The position numbers were made by a program, and so were the translations under genes. Shown here piece by piece: positions 11,431 through 22,798 of a stretch of 56,141 nucleotides of DNA. Source of the DNA: Acanthaster planci (lineage: Eukaryota; Echinodermata; Asteroidea; Valvatida; Acanthasteridae); contig NW_019091685.1 in NCBI RefSeq assembly GCF_001949145.1, positions 138,818-194,958 on the forward strand. The letters run 5' to 3'. The notes below the pieces were generated by a model, which was not told where the DNA came from, searched no databases, and saw nothing but the letters and a program-made list of their open reading frames with translations. The stretch's first letter is position 1, and each line of letters opens with the position of its first letter.

Positions 11431-11755
11431 TGGCAATAAAACATGAAAAAGGCTATACAAATGTCCGTTACAATACCTTGATGGTATCCCTCCTGTCATG
11501 CATGACTGAACATATTGTCTTGAAAAAGGGCATCCGAACTCAGTTGCAACACTTTGGATAAACCAGTGAATGGGGTTTTCCTCTGTCATACTTGTCCTGG
11601 TTGAAAGTGGCAGCAAAAGGTCATATTAACGAGGGAAGATTGCCTTTTGTCACATTGTCAAGTTATGCAGTAACCTGGTTTAAATGTTTTGACTTGCCCG
11701 AGGTAGGCCAGTGCAGTGTTGAAAATTGCTCAAAACCGGACAGCAAGTCTGCAAC

Positions 11756-12728
11756 ATGGTGCAACTTACCAAAGAGCAAGAGTATTTGTCGTGACGAAAT
11801 TTCTTGAAAACAAGAGCTCTGAAGCCACCCAAGCTGCATTTAGGGAAGCCTTCCCTGATAGGGATTCACCGGCAAAGTCGACCATCTGGGAAAATTTGCG
11901 CAAATACCGAGAACATGCATGGCACAAGCCTTATTTTGAATAAGGGTCATTCTGATAGGATGCACAGAGTTCAAACTCCTCAAAACATTGCTGCAGCTCG
12001 ACAGCAACTTGTCGAACAGCCAAAGGGAACCAGTTGCAGGAGGAATGGACTTGGACGGTCCCATTCTTCGTTTAACCGCATAACGCAGTTAGACCTGCAG
12101 TTCCATCCATACCGAATGCACATCCGTCACCAACTTTTGCGTTGAGACCTCAGGAGGAGACGGGAGTTTGCTCAGTGGCTCCTGGAAAGCTGTCAGGCTA
12201 ATGAAAGGTTTCTTGAATACTTGACAATCAGTGATGAGGCGGCATTTTAAGTGAACGGAGAAGTAAACACCCACAACAACGTCGAATACGCACCTAAGGG
12301 GCACCCGCAAAATTTTAATTTTGAAACCAACATGAGTCCTGAGAAGGTCACCGTTTGGGTAGGACTGGATTGGAATGGTGTCATTATCGGACCATTTTTT
12401 TTCGAACATGATCATGAACATGATCAACGAAGACGTGGTACCCCAACTTCAGATGCATTTTCAACGGCATGAAAATTGTGTTTCCCGACATCTACGGTTG
12501 GCCCAAGACGGAGCACCCGCACACAGCCTCATTGCTGTGAGAAATCTTCTGCGGGAACTGTTCCAAGATCGAGTAATTGCTCTTAACCATTCAATTGAAT
12601 GGCCGCCCCGTTCTCCGGATCTCACCCCGTGTGATTATTTTTTATGGGGGTATCTGAAGGACAAAGTTTTCACAAAGTTTTCAAAGTGTATAAAAGGTAA
12701 GGACAAAGAACTGTGCAAAGGATCTAAG
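11756..12728 (+). pseudogene. Tc1/mariner superfamily transposase, DD41D
   Basis: The N-terminal HTH region starts with MVQLTKEQ and continues, one base out of frame, with FVVTKFLENKSS and KSTIWENLRKYREH. The first catalytic Asp is in SDEAAF (about 12230). GEVNTHN, APKGHPQNF and VTVWVGL follow, then the second Asp in LAQDGAPAH (about 12510) and the third in WPPRSPDLTPCDYFLWGYLK (12599-12658). I count 41 residues between the last two Asp, a DD41D spacing as described for the rosa-like branch. Breaks include a frame change after the eighth codon, another near 11910-11930, stops at 12143-12145 and just after the first Asp (near 12248), and a frame change between about 12370 and 12470. The C-terminal tail is missing. 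Confidence 0.8.
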
Positions 12729-12730
12729 TG

Positions 12731-13842
12731 AATGTTGGAATAATACACTTTGACTTTGGAATAATAATAATATTTGTAGTTGTAGTTTTAAATTTACCGA
12801 AAAGGAAGTGAATACAGCTATATAGAAACATTGACTTGTAGAGAATTGGTGCATTTGTTTCATCCCTCGAGTCTTGGGCATGTTACATTTCTAGTACATT
12901 GGCCTGGAGTAAGCCATCTATGGTGACTGGGTGACACAGACCTTCAAAAGTTTCAGGATATAAGTTCATCGAAATATCAGTGCTGTAAAAATGTACAATT
13001 TTCTAAATAGGGTCCATTTTGATAGAGTCTTTAACAAGACAGATTCTTAATATATTACAAATTAGAGGAAATAGACGTGGATGGAATCATAGCCCGTATA
13101 AGGGCTGGCAACACATCCCGCACGAACACGGCTGAACTAAAAACTAGAGTAGATGTCGAGTTTAGGTCTGGCACGGATCGTTGAATCGGTTTTTCCATGT
13201 AGTTGCAAAAAAGGTACGTACCAAGTGCGTGGGCGCACCAAGTGCATGTACCCCAGTAGTCTTGGGCTAAGACAGCAGAACTCGATCGAGCATAATATAT
13301 GACTCGCGTGCCAATTTCTCGCCCTCTCGTGACATCATTTCACCAATCGACGGCTCTTTCTGCCGTCTTTGGAATTTCCTACAACTGAGGCATGGCCTTC
13401 GTATGCAAAATAGTTGCTTAGTATGAATATTCAGAATCGACACAGGATAGGAAATTGGATACAAAACCGACCGTGGGAGCGTTGAAGTAGATTCGCATCA
13501 ATAGCGTCAGCTTCTTATTTTTTAAGTTTTGTTATAGGAAGACTTTTGCAGGCTCACTTCTACGCTCCTTGTACCAATGCGTCGACCCCAAAGGTGACAG
13601 TACTGGTACTTTACTACTTTAATAGTACAATTAGCGTCACGTCGTAGCGCTTATACATGCCGCGTAGTAGGTCTTGTGATGCAGGTAATTGATCCATTTT
13701 TATCACATACAGTTTCAACTGGAATTTCCCGGGCGCTGATCGGTCCTCCGGAATTCCAGAGGAAAACTCAGTCGAGTCCGCAATCAAGTTCTGCCGTCTT
13801 GGCCCAAGACTGGGACGTATTCAGCTTACAAAAACGTTGGCG
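12731..13842. other. no gene recognised
   Basis: Short open frames only. Nothing supports a gene, repeat or RNA. Confidence 0.35.
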
Positions 13843-14100
13843 TGGTTATGTGTGTGTGGGTGTGAGTTTGTTTATGCATGCAATTGGGGACCCTGAACAA
13901 TAGAGGACAATAACTTTTCCGATTGACAGAGGGTCCCCGATTGACAACTGTGTACAAAACATACGGGTGTTCTTCTTAAAAAAGTTAAAGTACAAACAAA
14001 AGAGGAACAATGGGGGTCGCCAGTTGCACGCACCCACACTTGTGTGTATACCTGTGCAAGGTCCAGACGGAGCTCTTCTACGAATCAACACAGCCGCGAA
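13843..14100 (+). repeat. direct repeat with internal hairpin, left copy
   Basis: About 200-250 bp that recur in the same orientation at 17198-17440, 3348 bp apart. Inside, AATTGGGGACCCT (13882-13894) pairs with AGGGTCCCCGATT (13930-13942) to form a hairpin. The segment continues with a shared AACTGTGTACA and GAGGAACAATGGGG. Confidence 0.75.
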
Positions 14101-14229
14101 TTGAGGTCCGGTTTAAATCGAGGACGTCCTCAGTTCGCAATAAGGTGAAATTTGAGGCAGCAGTCAGCATTTATGAGGGTCGGCGAAATTTCAAGGCATT
14201 TGGAAGCCGTCCCCGGTGTACACATTTAA

Positions 14230-14253
14230 CACGCCGGGTGTTTAAAAACACCC
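14230..14253. repeat. short palindrome
   Basis: CGGGTGTTT and AAACACCCG form 9-bp arms around two bases. It lies between the left direct repeat and the TATA box of the recombinase-like gene. Confidence 0.5.
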
Positions 14254-14380
14254 GCTCTAAATGACAGGTTTGGCGCATCCATGGATGATATAGCGCCCTC
14301 TCTAGCTCTCTGTCCGATCCGGATTGCTGAGCATAATAAACGTAGCCAAGTGCAGGGGACGCATAGCCTAACCCCAACAA

Positions 14381-14389
14381 GTATAAAAG
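14381..14389 (+). promoter_or_regulatory. candidate TATA box
   Basis: GTATAAAAG is followed about 80 bp later by a consensus splice donor (TATG|GTGAGT at about 14489). This suggests a short, probably non-coding first exon for the recombinase-like gene. Confidence 0.5.
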
Positions 14390-14921
14390 CCTCCAAACTG
14401 TCCAAAAGCATCAAAGCGTTGACTTGCCATCACGCCTGTGGACTTCTGTAGCCGTTCTGAGATGAAGGTTTCTTCTAGTGGAAAATATGGTGAGTGAAAA
14501 CGAGTGAAAGCGTGGCTAAAGTATGGCTGCTATCACCACCCCCATGTTGTCATAGGCTAATGTAGATCTTAAACCACTGTTAGAGTGAATGTGCAAGTGG
14601 AATAGGTATACGTATGCAGTCCAAAAAGCTCAATTACATAATCCAGTTGAACAGGTTCATGCAGCACAATTTTCCAGCCGCAAGACTTTTCTGTTGTCAG
14701 TATGTGGTGGTTCTAGGCCTAATTGTGTTTAAAATGTTTTCTTTGGGGGCAGACGTTAGGTGGATGTGGCTGTTTGGAGCCCAGATACCTGCCCCCCTTA
14801 CACCACCTTCACCACCAGTCCATACCAAATTAAAAGAAGACAGGCAGTTTAATGAAAATAATGTTCAATTTGTTTTCTTGCCAGCTGGCCTGTTCACCGT
14901 AAGTGGAGGCGTTTGGACAGT

Positions 14922-16240
14922 ATGGCTGATTCGTCCACCGGTTCCAGCAGCAGGCGTACTTCATCTGTTGCTCCAAGTGATGACACGTCTGACGTCCAGG
15001 AGAACTGTGGTGTGACCGTAATGCAACCCAGCAATGGGGTTGGCTGCAGGAAATGGGACAAGAAACACTTCTGCTTTTACTGCGATGTACCCCAGGCCAA
15101 GCTCCCCCGCAATCTCCAGTTATGTCACAGGGGAGAAAGAGAAGTCGTCGAGATCGCCTGCGAGCTCAACGCTAGTGTGCGTAAGAAACTTCTGTTGAAA
15201 ATTCGCAATAAAGGTAATCACAGGCACAATTGTCAGGTTCTTTGTGAAGGTCGTGGTGTACTCATTGTCGGGTACAGGCCAAATCGTAAGGTATCTCCGC
15301 ATGCGTATGGACCATGCGTATATTGTCACGGCTATTGTGTGCGTACCGATTTGTGGCGACACGTGTGCCCTTTGAAGCCAGCACCCCCTCTGCAGACTGG
15401 TAGCACCGGTAAGAGGGCTCGTGTGGGTGGATGGGTCTCCCACAAGAGCAATTTGTTGAAACCTCCTCCTGTTGGCGTGTCGTTCCAGTTGCAACAGGTT
15501 CTTAGTCCAATGAATAGAGATGATGTGGCTTTGGTAGTCAAGAATGACACGTTGATTGTTGAATTAGCCAAGCGTGAATACATGAAACTAGGGCACGATG
15601 TAGATCAGCATGGCTACATCCGTAACAGGGTACGTGAATTGTGTCGACTCGTCATACAACTCCGAAAGAACACTCAGCAACCAAGTGCATCACTCAAATC
15701 ATTTGTCCATCCGCACCACCTTTCTGATATTGTGAAGGCCGTGCACGATATTTCCGGCTTTAGGGAAGACAAGCAGTTGTACGATGTTCTGTCACTAGCG
15801 CTGAAGATTGGTCATTCCATCAAGAAGTGTGCACTCCTGAAAGGAAGTGCCCTAGAGTACGGTCAAAAACACAAAGCGGAGCGTGTGGAAGAGTTTCTGC
15901 AGGTGTGTGAATTGAACTGGCGAGGCCTTGTGTCCACACACACACACACACACAGAACGCTGTACCAAGGAAAACGATAAATGCCAATGTAGTTCACCTG
16001 TCGTCGTTCAACTCCTCCAGGGTGCTCGGGGCAGACGAATCAGGCCAGTTTGGCAGAAAATTGAATGAGGTGAGTCTGTGCCACCTCATCATGTTCAACC
16101 GAAGAAGGCAGGGGGAGGTTTCAAAGATGAAACTTGAAGATTTCCACGAGCACAGCACCGCCGAGGGGGAATGCCTGTTGCGAGTGATATACCTGCCAAA
16201 ATTTTTCTGCAAATTCAACGCGGTTCTAGCATGCAGGTAG
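14922..16240 (+). pseudogene. tyrosine-recombinase-like gene (YR mobile element), frameshifted
   Basis: The ATG at 14922 has A at -3 and G at +4 and follows an acceptor (TTCTTGCCAG, 14890). The N-terminal part is Ser-rich, then has two Cys/His motifs resembling zinc sites: HFCFYCDVPQAKLPRNLQLC and PCVYCHGYCVRTDLWRHVCP. A helical middle region (about residues 180-320) follows. After a frame change in a CA microsatellite near 15935-15953, coding resumes with VLGADESGQFGRKLNEVSLC and LIMFNRRRQGEVSKMKLEDF. The FNRRRxGEVSKM segment looks like the first-arginine box of tyrosine recombinases in Crypton-like or related YR elements of animals. The remaining catalytic boxes (HxxR and Tyr) were not found before the frame ends, so the C-terminus is missing or unrecognisable. 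The family name is inferred from pattern recall. Confidence 0.6.
15935..15953 (+). repeat. CA microsatellite inside coding sequence
   Basis: (CA)n run that translates as THTHTH. The reading frame upstream differs from the frame in which homologous coding resumes downstream. Confidence 0.8.
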
Positions 16241-17197
16241 CAGTGGGTCGTCCAACTTCAAAGTTGATTTGTTCTGCGCACCACCGGTACGATGTACTTT
16301 CTATCACGGCAAGTCACCACCTTGTGCAGTGCAGTGTTGCATCGAAACAACGCAGCGTGTTTCCATAATGCAACGTCAATGGCAATTCACCACGCTCATT
16401 TTAAATACGGATACCCCGATTGCAAACTGGCTCTGTCGGCTGGCAGAGTTTCACCGCATGAGGGCAGCATCCCCACGGCACCTCAAAAGTTGTTTCTTCC
16501 GAATTTTTCGACATACTTTTATCGATTTCCAATCAACAGGGACAATTCAGACAAAATAATTTCACAAGGTGGTTACTACTATTACCATCTTTTACCAGTT
16601 ATGCTTTCGGAGAAAAATCCCACTTTTCTCCGGGGGAATAACCAAAGTATGACCCTACCTTTAAAAACTTTCATGTTTAAATTTGACGAATAACGTTTTA
16701 TGTTATTTCTCATTTTTATGTCGAGTCACATAGCACAATTTGATTTTGTGTGTCAACTGCGAGTAATTTGTTATGCGTGCCAAGTTTACTACTTGTATGG
16801 TTTATTGCATAAAATTAGAATAACTTGTAATTTTAGGTTTTGAATTTATTTCCGAAGTCAAAGAAAAAAAAACATAGTCCATTATTAGTAAGGGTGAAGG
16901 GCTGGCATATTTGTCCAGATCTGTGCCTGAATCGTTTCTTTGACCATTGTACAGCCTTTACCTTAACAATCGACTTTGGACGCAAAGGTTAACGACCGCT
17001 GATCCACTGTCTCGAAATTCCTTGCACACGTACGCGAATACATGTTCCCAAAATGTTATGTTTTGCTTTTATACCTAAACCTACTACGCAATGTCGTTTA
17101 TAGACAACGAACTCGTGCATAGTAAGACCTAGAAACGGTCATGCAATAACAAAAGTCCCTTTTTGTATCTCCGGGTAGATCGGAAGACTGCCACAGC
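16241..17197. other. no gene recognised
   Basis: This lies between the end of the recombinase-like frame and the right direct repeat. The open frames at 16171-16693 show no domain I recognise. Confidence 0.35.
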
Positions 17198-17440
17198 GTT
17201 TGGATGTGTGTGAGTTTGTTTCTGCATTCAATTGGGGACCCTAAACAATAGTGGACAATAAGGTTCCCGATTTACATAGGGTCCCCGATTGACAACTGTG
17301 TACACAACATGGATGGTCTTCTACAAAAATTAAAGTAAAAATAAATAAGGAACAATGGGGTATCCTGTTGCAGGTAAATACACACTTGTGCGTGTGTGGG
17401 CCATGAACTATTCACGCCTTAGCTTGTTCTATTTTACGAA
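17198..17440 (+). repeat. direct repeat with internal hairpin, right copy
   Basis: Same orientation as 13843-14100. The hairpin arms are conserved (AATTGGGGACCCT at 17230-17242, AGGGTCCCCGATT at 17278-17290). Homology extends through AACTGTGTACA, AGGAACAATGGGG and, weakly, a CACACTTGTG and TTTTACGAATCA block. Confidence 0.75.
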
Positions 17441-19062
17441 TCACGCACGACCACTGCTCGCAATTATTGATTGCTCACAAAATGGAGTGAGAAAATATCT
17501 GAGTTTTTTTTTCAGGCTGTATGTTATCCAAGTTTTCATTCTTCTATGGAAAACTAGATGAGAGTAATGAAAAATGATCCAGGACATCTTCAATAAACGG
17601 CGGCGTGTCTTCCTTCTGTACGTGGCTCTATAAACGCGGTTGAATAAATAACCAATGAGCTAAAATATTTAAACATGCATTGAATTTATAGAGAAAACTG
17701 AAGAATCACCTATTAACCATGTAAATTTGCACAATGGTCATATAAGCTTTTCATGTCATCAATATTTCCAGGGCATAGCCTCTAGTGATACAGGTATACA
17801 GTTCAAAGACCGACTTTTGGGTACTATTAGGTTTGCAGCCGAGCTTGGGGCAAAAAACGAGTATTTGTAAATTGTATCTAGTACGACATCATTCTTTAAT
17901 TACGTGAGAGGCAAGGTAACAGAAACTCCGCATACGGTGCGTGTAGAGCGGTTTGGGTACAGTGCAATTGTCTCGTTTGCAGACCCCCAATCCAATCAAT
18001 ATACCAAACACAACTTTTACTATCGAGTATTCCGTTTAATAAGGGGATTATTCCTTCCACGTGTCGTGGGACAGCATGCCTTTGCAGCCCTTAACCATGG
18101 TTTTTTCTCAATATTCTGTGCACAGTAGTTCTATAGACATTTTTCACCGTTTGGCCGTGGGATGATAAGCACCAACGGTGTTCAACACGAACAGGGATCC
18201 AGTCTGACATTTAATGAACACTTAACCAGCTCCAAGCCTAAACATTACAGAGACTGGGCATGTGATGATGATGTCCGTGCCATTCATTTAGCATGTTTCA
18301 TCGCCATCTGAATTTATCTGCATATCTTTATGTGGGTAAAGTGGAAAGTAGCACCAAGAGGATACATTTAACACATTGCTAAATGGCTAATTGAAAAAGC
18401 TATGAGGGCAATCGGTGATTTTAGCAAAGGTGAATCTTTAAGGTCGTAGCATGAAAAGAAATTGATGAACAAAGCCTTTATACATGTTCAGATTTAGGGA
18501 ATGTAAATGTCTCTCCAGAATATTCCAAAATGTCTAAACAAAACCAATCTTTCATTATTTCGGGAAAACAAAAATCCCAACTTTTTCAATGAACGTGTCT
18601 GGGTTTTATATATAAAGGTTAGGCACAGCATTCTGATAATCAGTTCATTAGGAAGTTTAAAAAAAATTCACGCAACAACACGTCTGTTGTTTCTAGCGTT
18701 ATATCCTAGACAACAGAAAGAGAAATACACAAAGTCCCTATTTACCTCTTGAACTCAGATCTATATTTCTCGTTGTTCATCCTAATATATTCGCGACTCT
18801 TCTGACCCTTGAACACCCGTTGACAGTGTGTGGTCTTGCACATCGAACGGTTCTCCAAACACGATTGTACCCCAGTTGCACACACACCCCATCGGTTACC
18901 TATTCTGTTCCCGTCACCTAGCTGGACAGCGTCTGGTTGATTGTCTTCTATCGATGATATCATTTTTCTTATCCCTGCTGGAGTACACGTGCAAACACTA
19001 ATTGATTGCATGCAAGGGTTAACAGTTCAAGAGGGTGTCAATCCATGTAGGGGAAGATCGCG
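17441..19062. other. no gene recognised
   Basis: Open frames at 17904-18128 and 18742-19011 (minus, Cys-containing) are unremarkable and match nothing I know. Confidence 0.35.
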
Positions 19063-19769
19063 CCACCTACATTTAATTAAATGGCCATATTGAGGTACGA
19101 TGGTTTTGAAATCACTTTTGCAGTAGACGTGTTGGAAGCAAAATTATGGCAGATTTTGTCTAATGATACAGCAAAAGTTCGTCTTCGTGTACGGGTTGGC
19201 CAGGTTTTGAGAAAATGGTGGCCATGTACATGTACTGCTATCAAACGCCGTATGAAAGACGCAGTTACAGTAGGGGGCCGTCCAGACATACGCGCAAGGG
19301 GAGACGCCGTTGCGTCCACCATGCTTATAGAGGGGATGGGAGGGGATTAAGCCAGTGCGTACCACACGCAAACCGAATCACTGCGTACGGGGAAGGGGCC
19401 TGAAACGTCGACATTTCGTTCGTACGTACTTTATGGACGGCCCTTACCGTATAAGCGTCGTTTATAGGTGCCGTTTGATGGTTAGATTGTGTGCACATGA
19501 AGAAGTAGGTCATTTGTGATCCCATGTTCCTTTGTGGTTTGTTGCCGTGGGCGACAAAGCCAATAAAGCAAATAAACGTGTCCCGAACTCTTATCAACAG
19601 ATCGTTTTAGAAATAGGCCTATTGATAACGGCTACAAAGGTCCAGTTTATTTCAGCGCCTATCGCTCAGGAATAACAAAGGTTTAAATTTTCCAAAGACG
19701 CGATTCTTTTCCATTCTCAAAACGCAGCTCGTTGGACACAAAAGAACTTTTCCTCCACATTTTTTCAGC
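19063..19769 (+). repeat. P450 tandem duplication, 5' flank of left copy
   Basis: This sequence aligns patchily with 27848-28340 upstream of the intact P450. Shared stretches include CACCTACATTTAA, ATACAGCAA followed by a GTGTACGGG block, CGAACTCTTATCAAC and GCTACAAAGGTCCAGT. It probably holds the ancestral promoter region. Confidence 0.65.
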
Positions 19770-19846
19770 ATGACCCTGTGGATACTCGAGGACACTTTCG
19801 TCATCACATGGACCCTCGCCATTGGTGTAATTGTGATCTTTTTGCT
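19770..19846 (+). CDS. P450 left copy, exon 1 (membrane anchor)
   Basis: It encodes 25 residues plus two bases and closely matches exon 1 of the intact gene. It is followed by a GC donor (GCAAGT). It belongs to a pseudogene. Confidence 0.8.
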
Positions 19847-20476
19847 GCAAGTTCCTTGGATTTTTTAACTTTAACAGTCTCGATGCCATCAATTACGATC
19901 TTAGTTTCCTTTTCAGCACGACGTTAGGCAATATTGTACTGTACTTCCAAATGGTTCAAACTAATTATAAGTAGTGTAAAGAACCGTATGGCGATCTAAC
20001 GACTTTATACAGTAGGCACTGGAAAACAGACCGAACAATGATAGTTATATTCAGACAAACTTGGATTCTTAGGTCTGGTCGGTCGATTCATGGCAACAAA
20101 CAGTGTGATATCTAACAATTGTTGCCTGCAGTGTACAAAACGCATTGACCCCGTTATTTCGACCCATCTCACAGCTGGGGGCGGATTCCCCCCCCCCAAA
20201 AAAAAAAACCTGCTGTGTCATTACATCCTAATCATTACTAAGACGATGTTTTTACCCAGGCACACATACATGTTTTTACGGTCAGTTGAAGTCCATAGCT
20301 AGATGCGTGCCAGTAGGTGTGTTTTGAGCACCGCTGTGGAAAAGTACGCATTTGTTGCTGACATGTCTCGGAAAAATGCGCACTACGCAAGAAGTGTCAT
20401 GTCCCATTCGTGAAACAATGGTGTCCAAATGACAGCAAACAAAGAGTTACACTTAAAATTCTTAAAACCTCAATTC

Positions 20477-20535
20477 CCAACAAACAGTCCCCTGCTGGCT
20501 CTTTATTAAAGAGCCAGCAGGGGACTGTTTGTTGG
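20477..20535. repeat. perfect 59-bp palindrome
   Basis: Two 29-bp arms around a single T (20506). The left arm begins CCAACAAACAGTCCCCTGCT and the right arm ends with its exact complement. The flanks show weaker extended complementarity. It could be a foldback element, a hairpin RNA source or an assembly inversion artefact. Confidence 0.9.
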
Positions 20536-20539
20536 TTAA

Positions 20540-22630
20540 AACACCTTTAAAGAATTGAACAGCAAATCAATATTCAGCTGCAAGGAAAAACATAATAATC
20601 CTGGTGTCCTTTAGTGAAGTTTTTTTTTCGTTTTATTTTGGCCCTATTTTGTGTTTTTCTGTGGGCAGGGAGAAATCTAGGATTTATAAGAACATATATA
20701 TTCTAATGACAATGAAAGTCTAGTTACGTCATTAATTCCCCAAAACGTCTCTCTTAACAATAAATAACATTACTAATACAAATTCTCCAAAAATACGTAA
20801 AAGAAAACCGAAAAATTGTAGTTGGTCCAGAGGAAAGTTAAAAAAAACAAAAAAAAAGAAAAACATGGGAAGATTCGTTGTCCTTTCTGTCATTGTCCAC
20901 AGCTGTCTCGGCATGAAACCTCACCACGTTGTCAAATGCGTTCCTGCAGCATGTTTCCGCCTTCTTTTAACCGTAGGAACCACTAGGATTGGGACTTATG
21001 ATATACTATAATATAATTAAATGATTTTGGGTATTCGTTCTCTACAGCCGGAAAAACAAAATGTCATAACTGACTTAAAAAAATCTGACTTTTTGCCAAA
21101 TAACCACCACCGATTCGTAATTTTCGAGCACATCTGTGGGGATCACACGCTGACTCCTGAGGACTGAGTATGCCGCGGCGAAACACAGCGAGCATGTGGG
21201 TTACCAGCTACCTGGCGGTGGCGATCACTGTGTACAAAGAATGTATGGGGTCTACAACACTTTGGCAGGTAACCTTGCTTTATCTATGGAGCCCACCTGA
21301 GCAGTTAATCAGATTACGGTCTGCAGGGACTTCGTTCTAACTCCTTATGTTTAATAGCTCCATGGTATACACCACAGCCGTGTTCCGTTTGTAGAGCCGC
21401 ACGCTTTTCCTGAGCAAGGCTCGTTATATACCACTGCCGTTTTCTGCTCGAGCCACCCATGGTTCTTTGCCAGGGTTAGGTACACTCCTAGCCTTTCGTC
21501 AAGGCCTTTGTAGCTTTGTGCGTGTAACTGCAAAGCGCGACCGTTGAATGCCGCGAAGCGACTGGGCGTAAAAATGCCCCGTTACAACGCTCCCTTATTT
21601 TATGTTCTTGATAAAAAAAACTTCTTTTCCTCTTCCGAGACTTTTTTTATAGGCTCTTTAAATTTTTAGGCTGTATTTCTCTATTATTACGACCCAGATG
21701 AGAAAATATACCAACATATTCACGTGATCTTACGCAGCGGTGCTTGGGCTGAAGACTTAGTGTGCCGGCCATCGCTCCGTTCAAGAACCCAGCGATGGCC
21801 AAAAGAGAAAATTAGGTTTCACTGAACCGCTAAAATACGTGCCCTGAGACCTCGACAGAGATATATGAAATTGAGGAAGACCAATGTGTACAGTTCAATC
21901 TTATTTTACTTGCAAATTTATTTCTGTGTTTTTATTCTTTTGTCTTTTTGCTTTACTGAAAAACAGAACCTGTCATGCTGTCGCGGGGGAAGACTGCCTC
22001 ACGTTTATTTAGTGTCGCTCTTGCTATTTCTAGTAATAGGAGCCAGTGTTTCTGTGCATGCGTCTCATGTGCTTCCACACAACGTGCGTGATGCAAGTGG
22101 CTTTACGTTGTGAAGGCATCCAATCACAAAGTACCACTTCTTACAGTCGTTAGTTAACTCCATACACCCTCACCTACATACACATTAATGGAAAATTTAT
22201 TTTAGACATGTGTGTGTGTTTGTGGTCATCAGTTTTTGTGTGCTTTTTTTGTCTGTCTTTCTTTCAGGAGCTGATGCCCGCACAAAATCTCAACATACAA
22301 AATGTCCAAGTACTTTTAAAAATGAAAAAGAGAAGGGCTTAAGTGTAACAGTTTTCGGCACTGAGGTGTCTATTATTTTGGAATGACCCCTGGCAACAGA
22401 GCTCCAAGTAAGTGGATATTGTTGTATACCGGCCAAACAGTGATAAACAACCAGATGGGTTCATGGTATTTTAGGTGCAATTGATCTAAATCATCTAAAT
22501 AATAGCCATATTTCTTCTTCAGTATTGGTGCTACCGTAACAAGCGAGATATAAAAATATTTTCTTTTGGAATTCGACAATTTTAAAACAGGTGCCAAGAA
22601 AACGGTGAATAATTTCTGTCGGTTATGTTT
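20540..22630. other. sequence inside intron 1 of the P450 left copy
   Basis: No match in the intact copy was seen and no coding signal was recognised, so this is probably inserted or diverged intron sequence. Confidence 0.35.
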
Positions 22631-22649
22631 AGGCCTATTTCCTAGATTT

Positions 22650-22795
22650 TTTTGTTTTGTTTCGTTTGTTTGGTTGTTTGTGGGGGGTGTTGGGGTCTTT
22701 GTTTGCTTGTTTGTTTGTTTGTTTGTTTGTTTGTTGGGGTGTTGGGGTCTTTGTTTGTTTGTTTGTTTGTTTGTTTGTTTGTTTGTTTGTTTTGC
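22650..22795 (+). repeat. TTTG tetranucleotide repeats
   Basis: Two long (TTTG)n runs, each preceded by a GGGTGTTGGGGTCTTTG block, so a larger unit was duplicated. The long minus-strand open frame across it (Asn/Lys/Gln/Thr repeats) is an artefact. Confidence 0.9.
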
Positions 22796-22798
22796 TGG

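Larger units (their letters stand above)
10929..12730 (+). mobile_element. mariner-like element (DD41D type), 3' truncated
   Basis: The left end CAGGGTGTCCCAGAAAAAAA resembles the GGGTGTCCC-type terminal repeats seen in Tc1/mariner relatives. A decayed transposase lies at 11756-12728. No inverted copy of the left terminus was found downstream, and the protein stops short after LKDKVF, so the right end appears lost near 12680-12730. Confidence 0.65.

Noticed and set aside
14614-15015. 133-codon open frame upstream of the recombinase-like start
   Set aside because: It overlaps the intron and exon 2 in another frame. The frame starting at 14922 has the better context and the recognisable Cys/His motifs.
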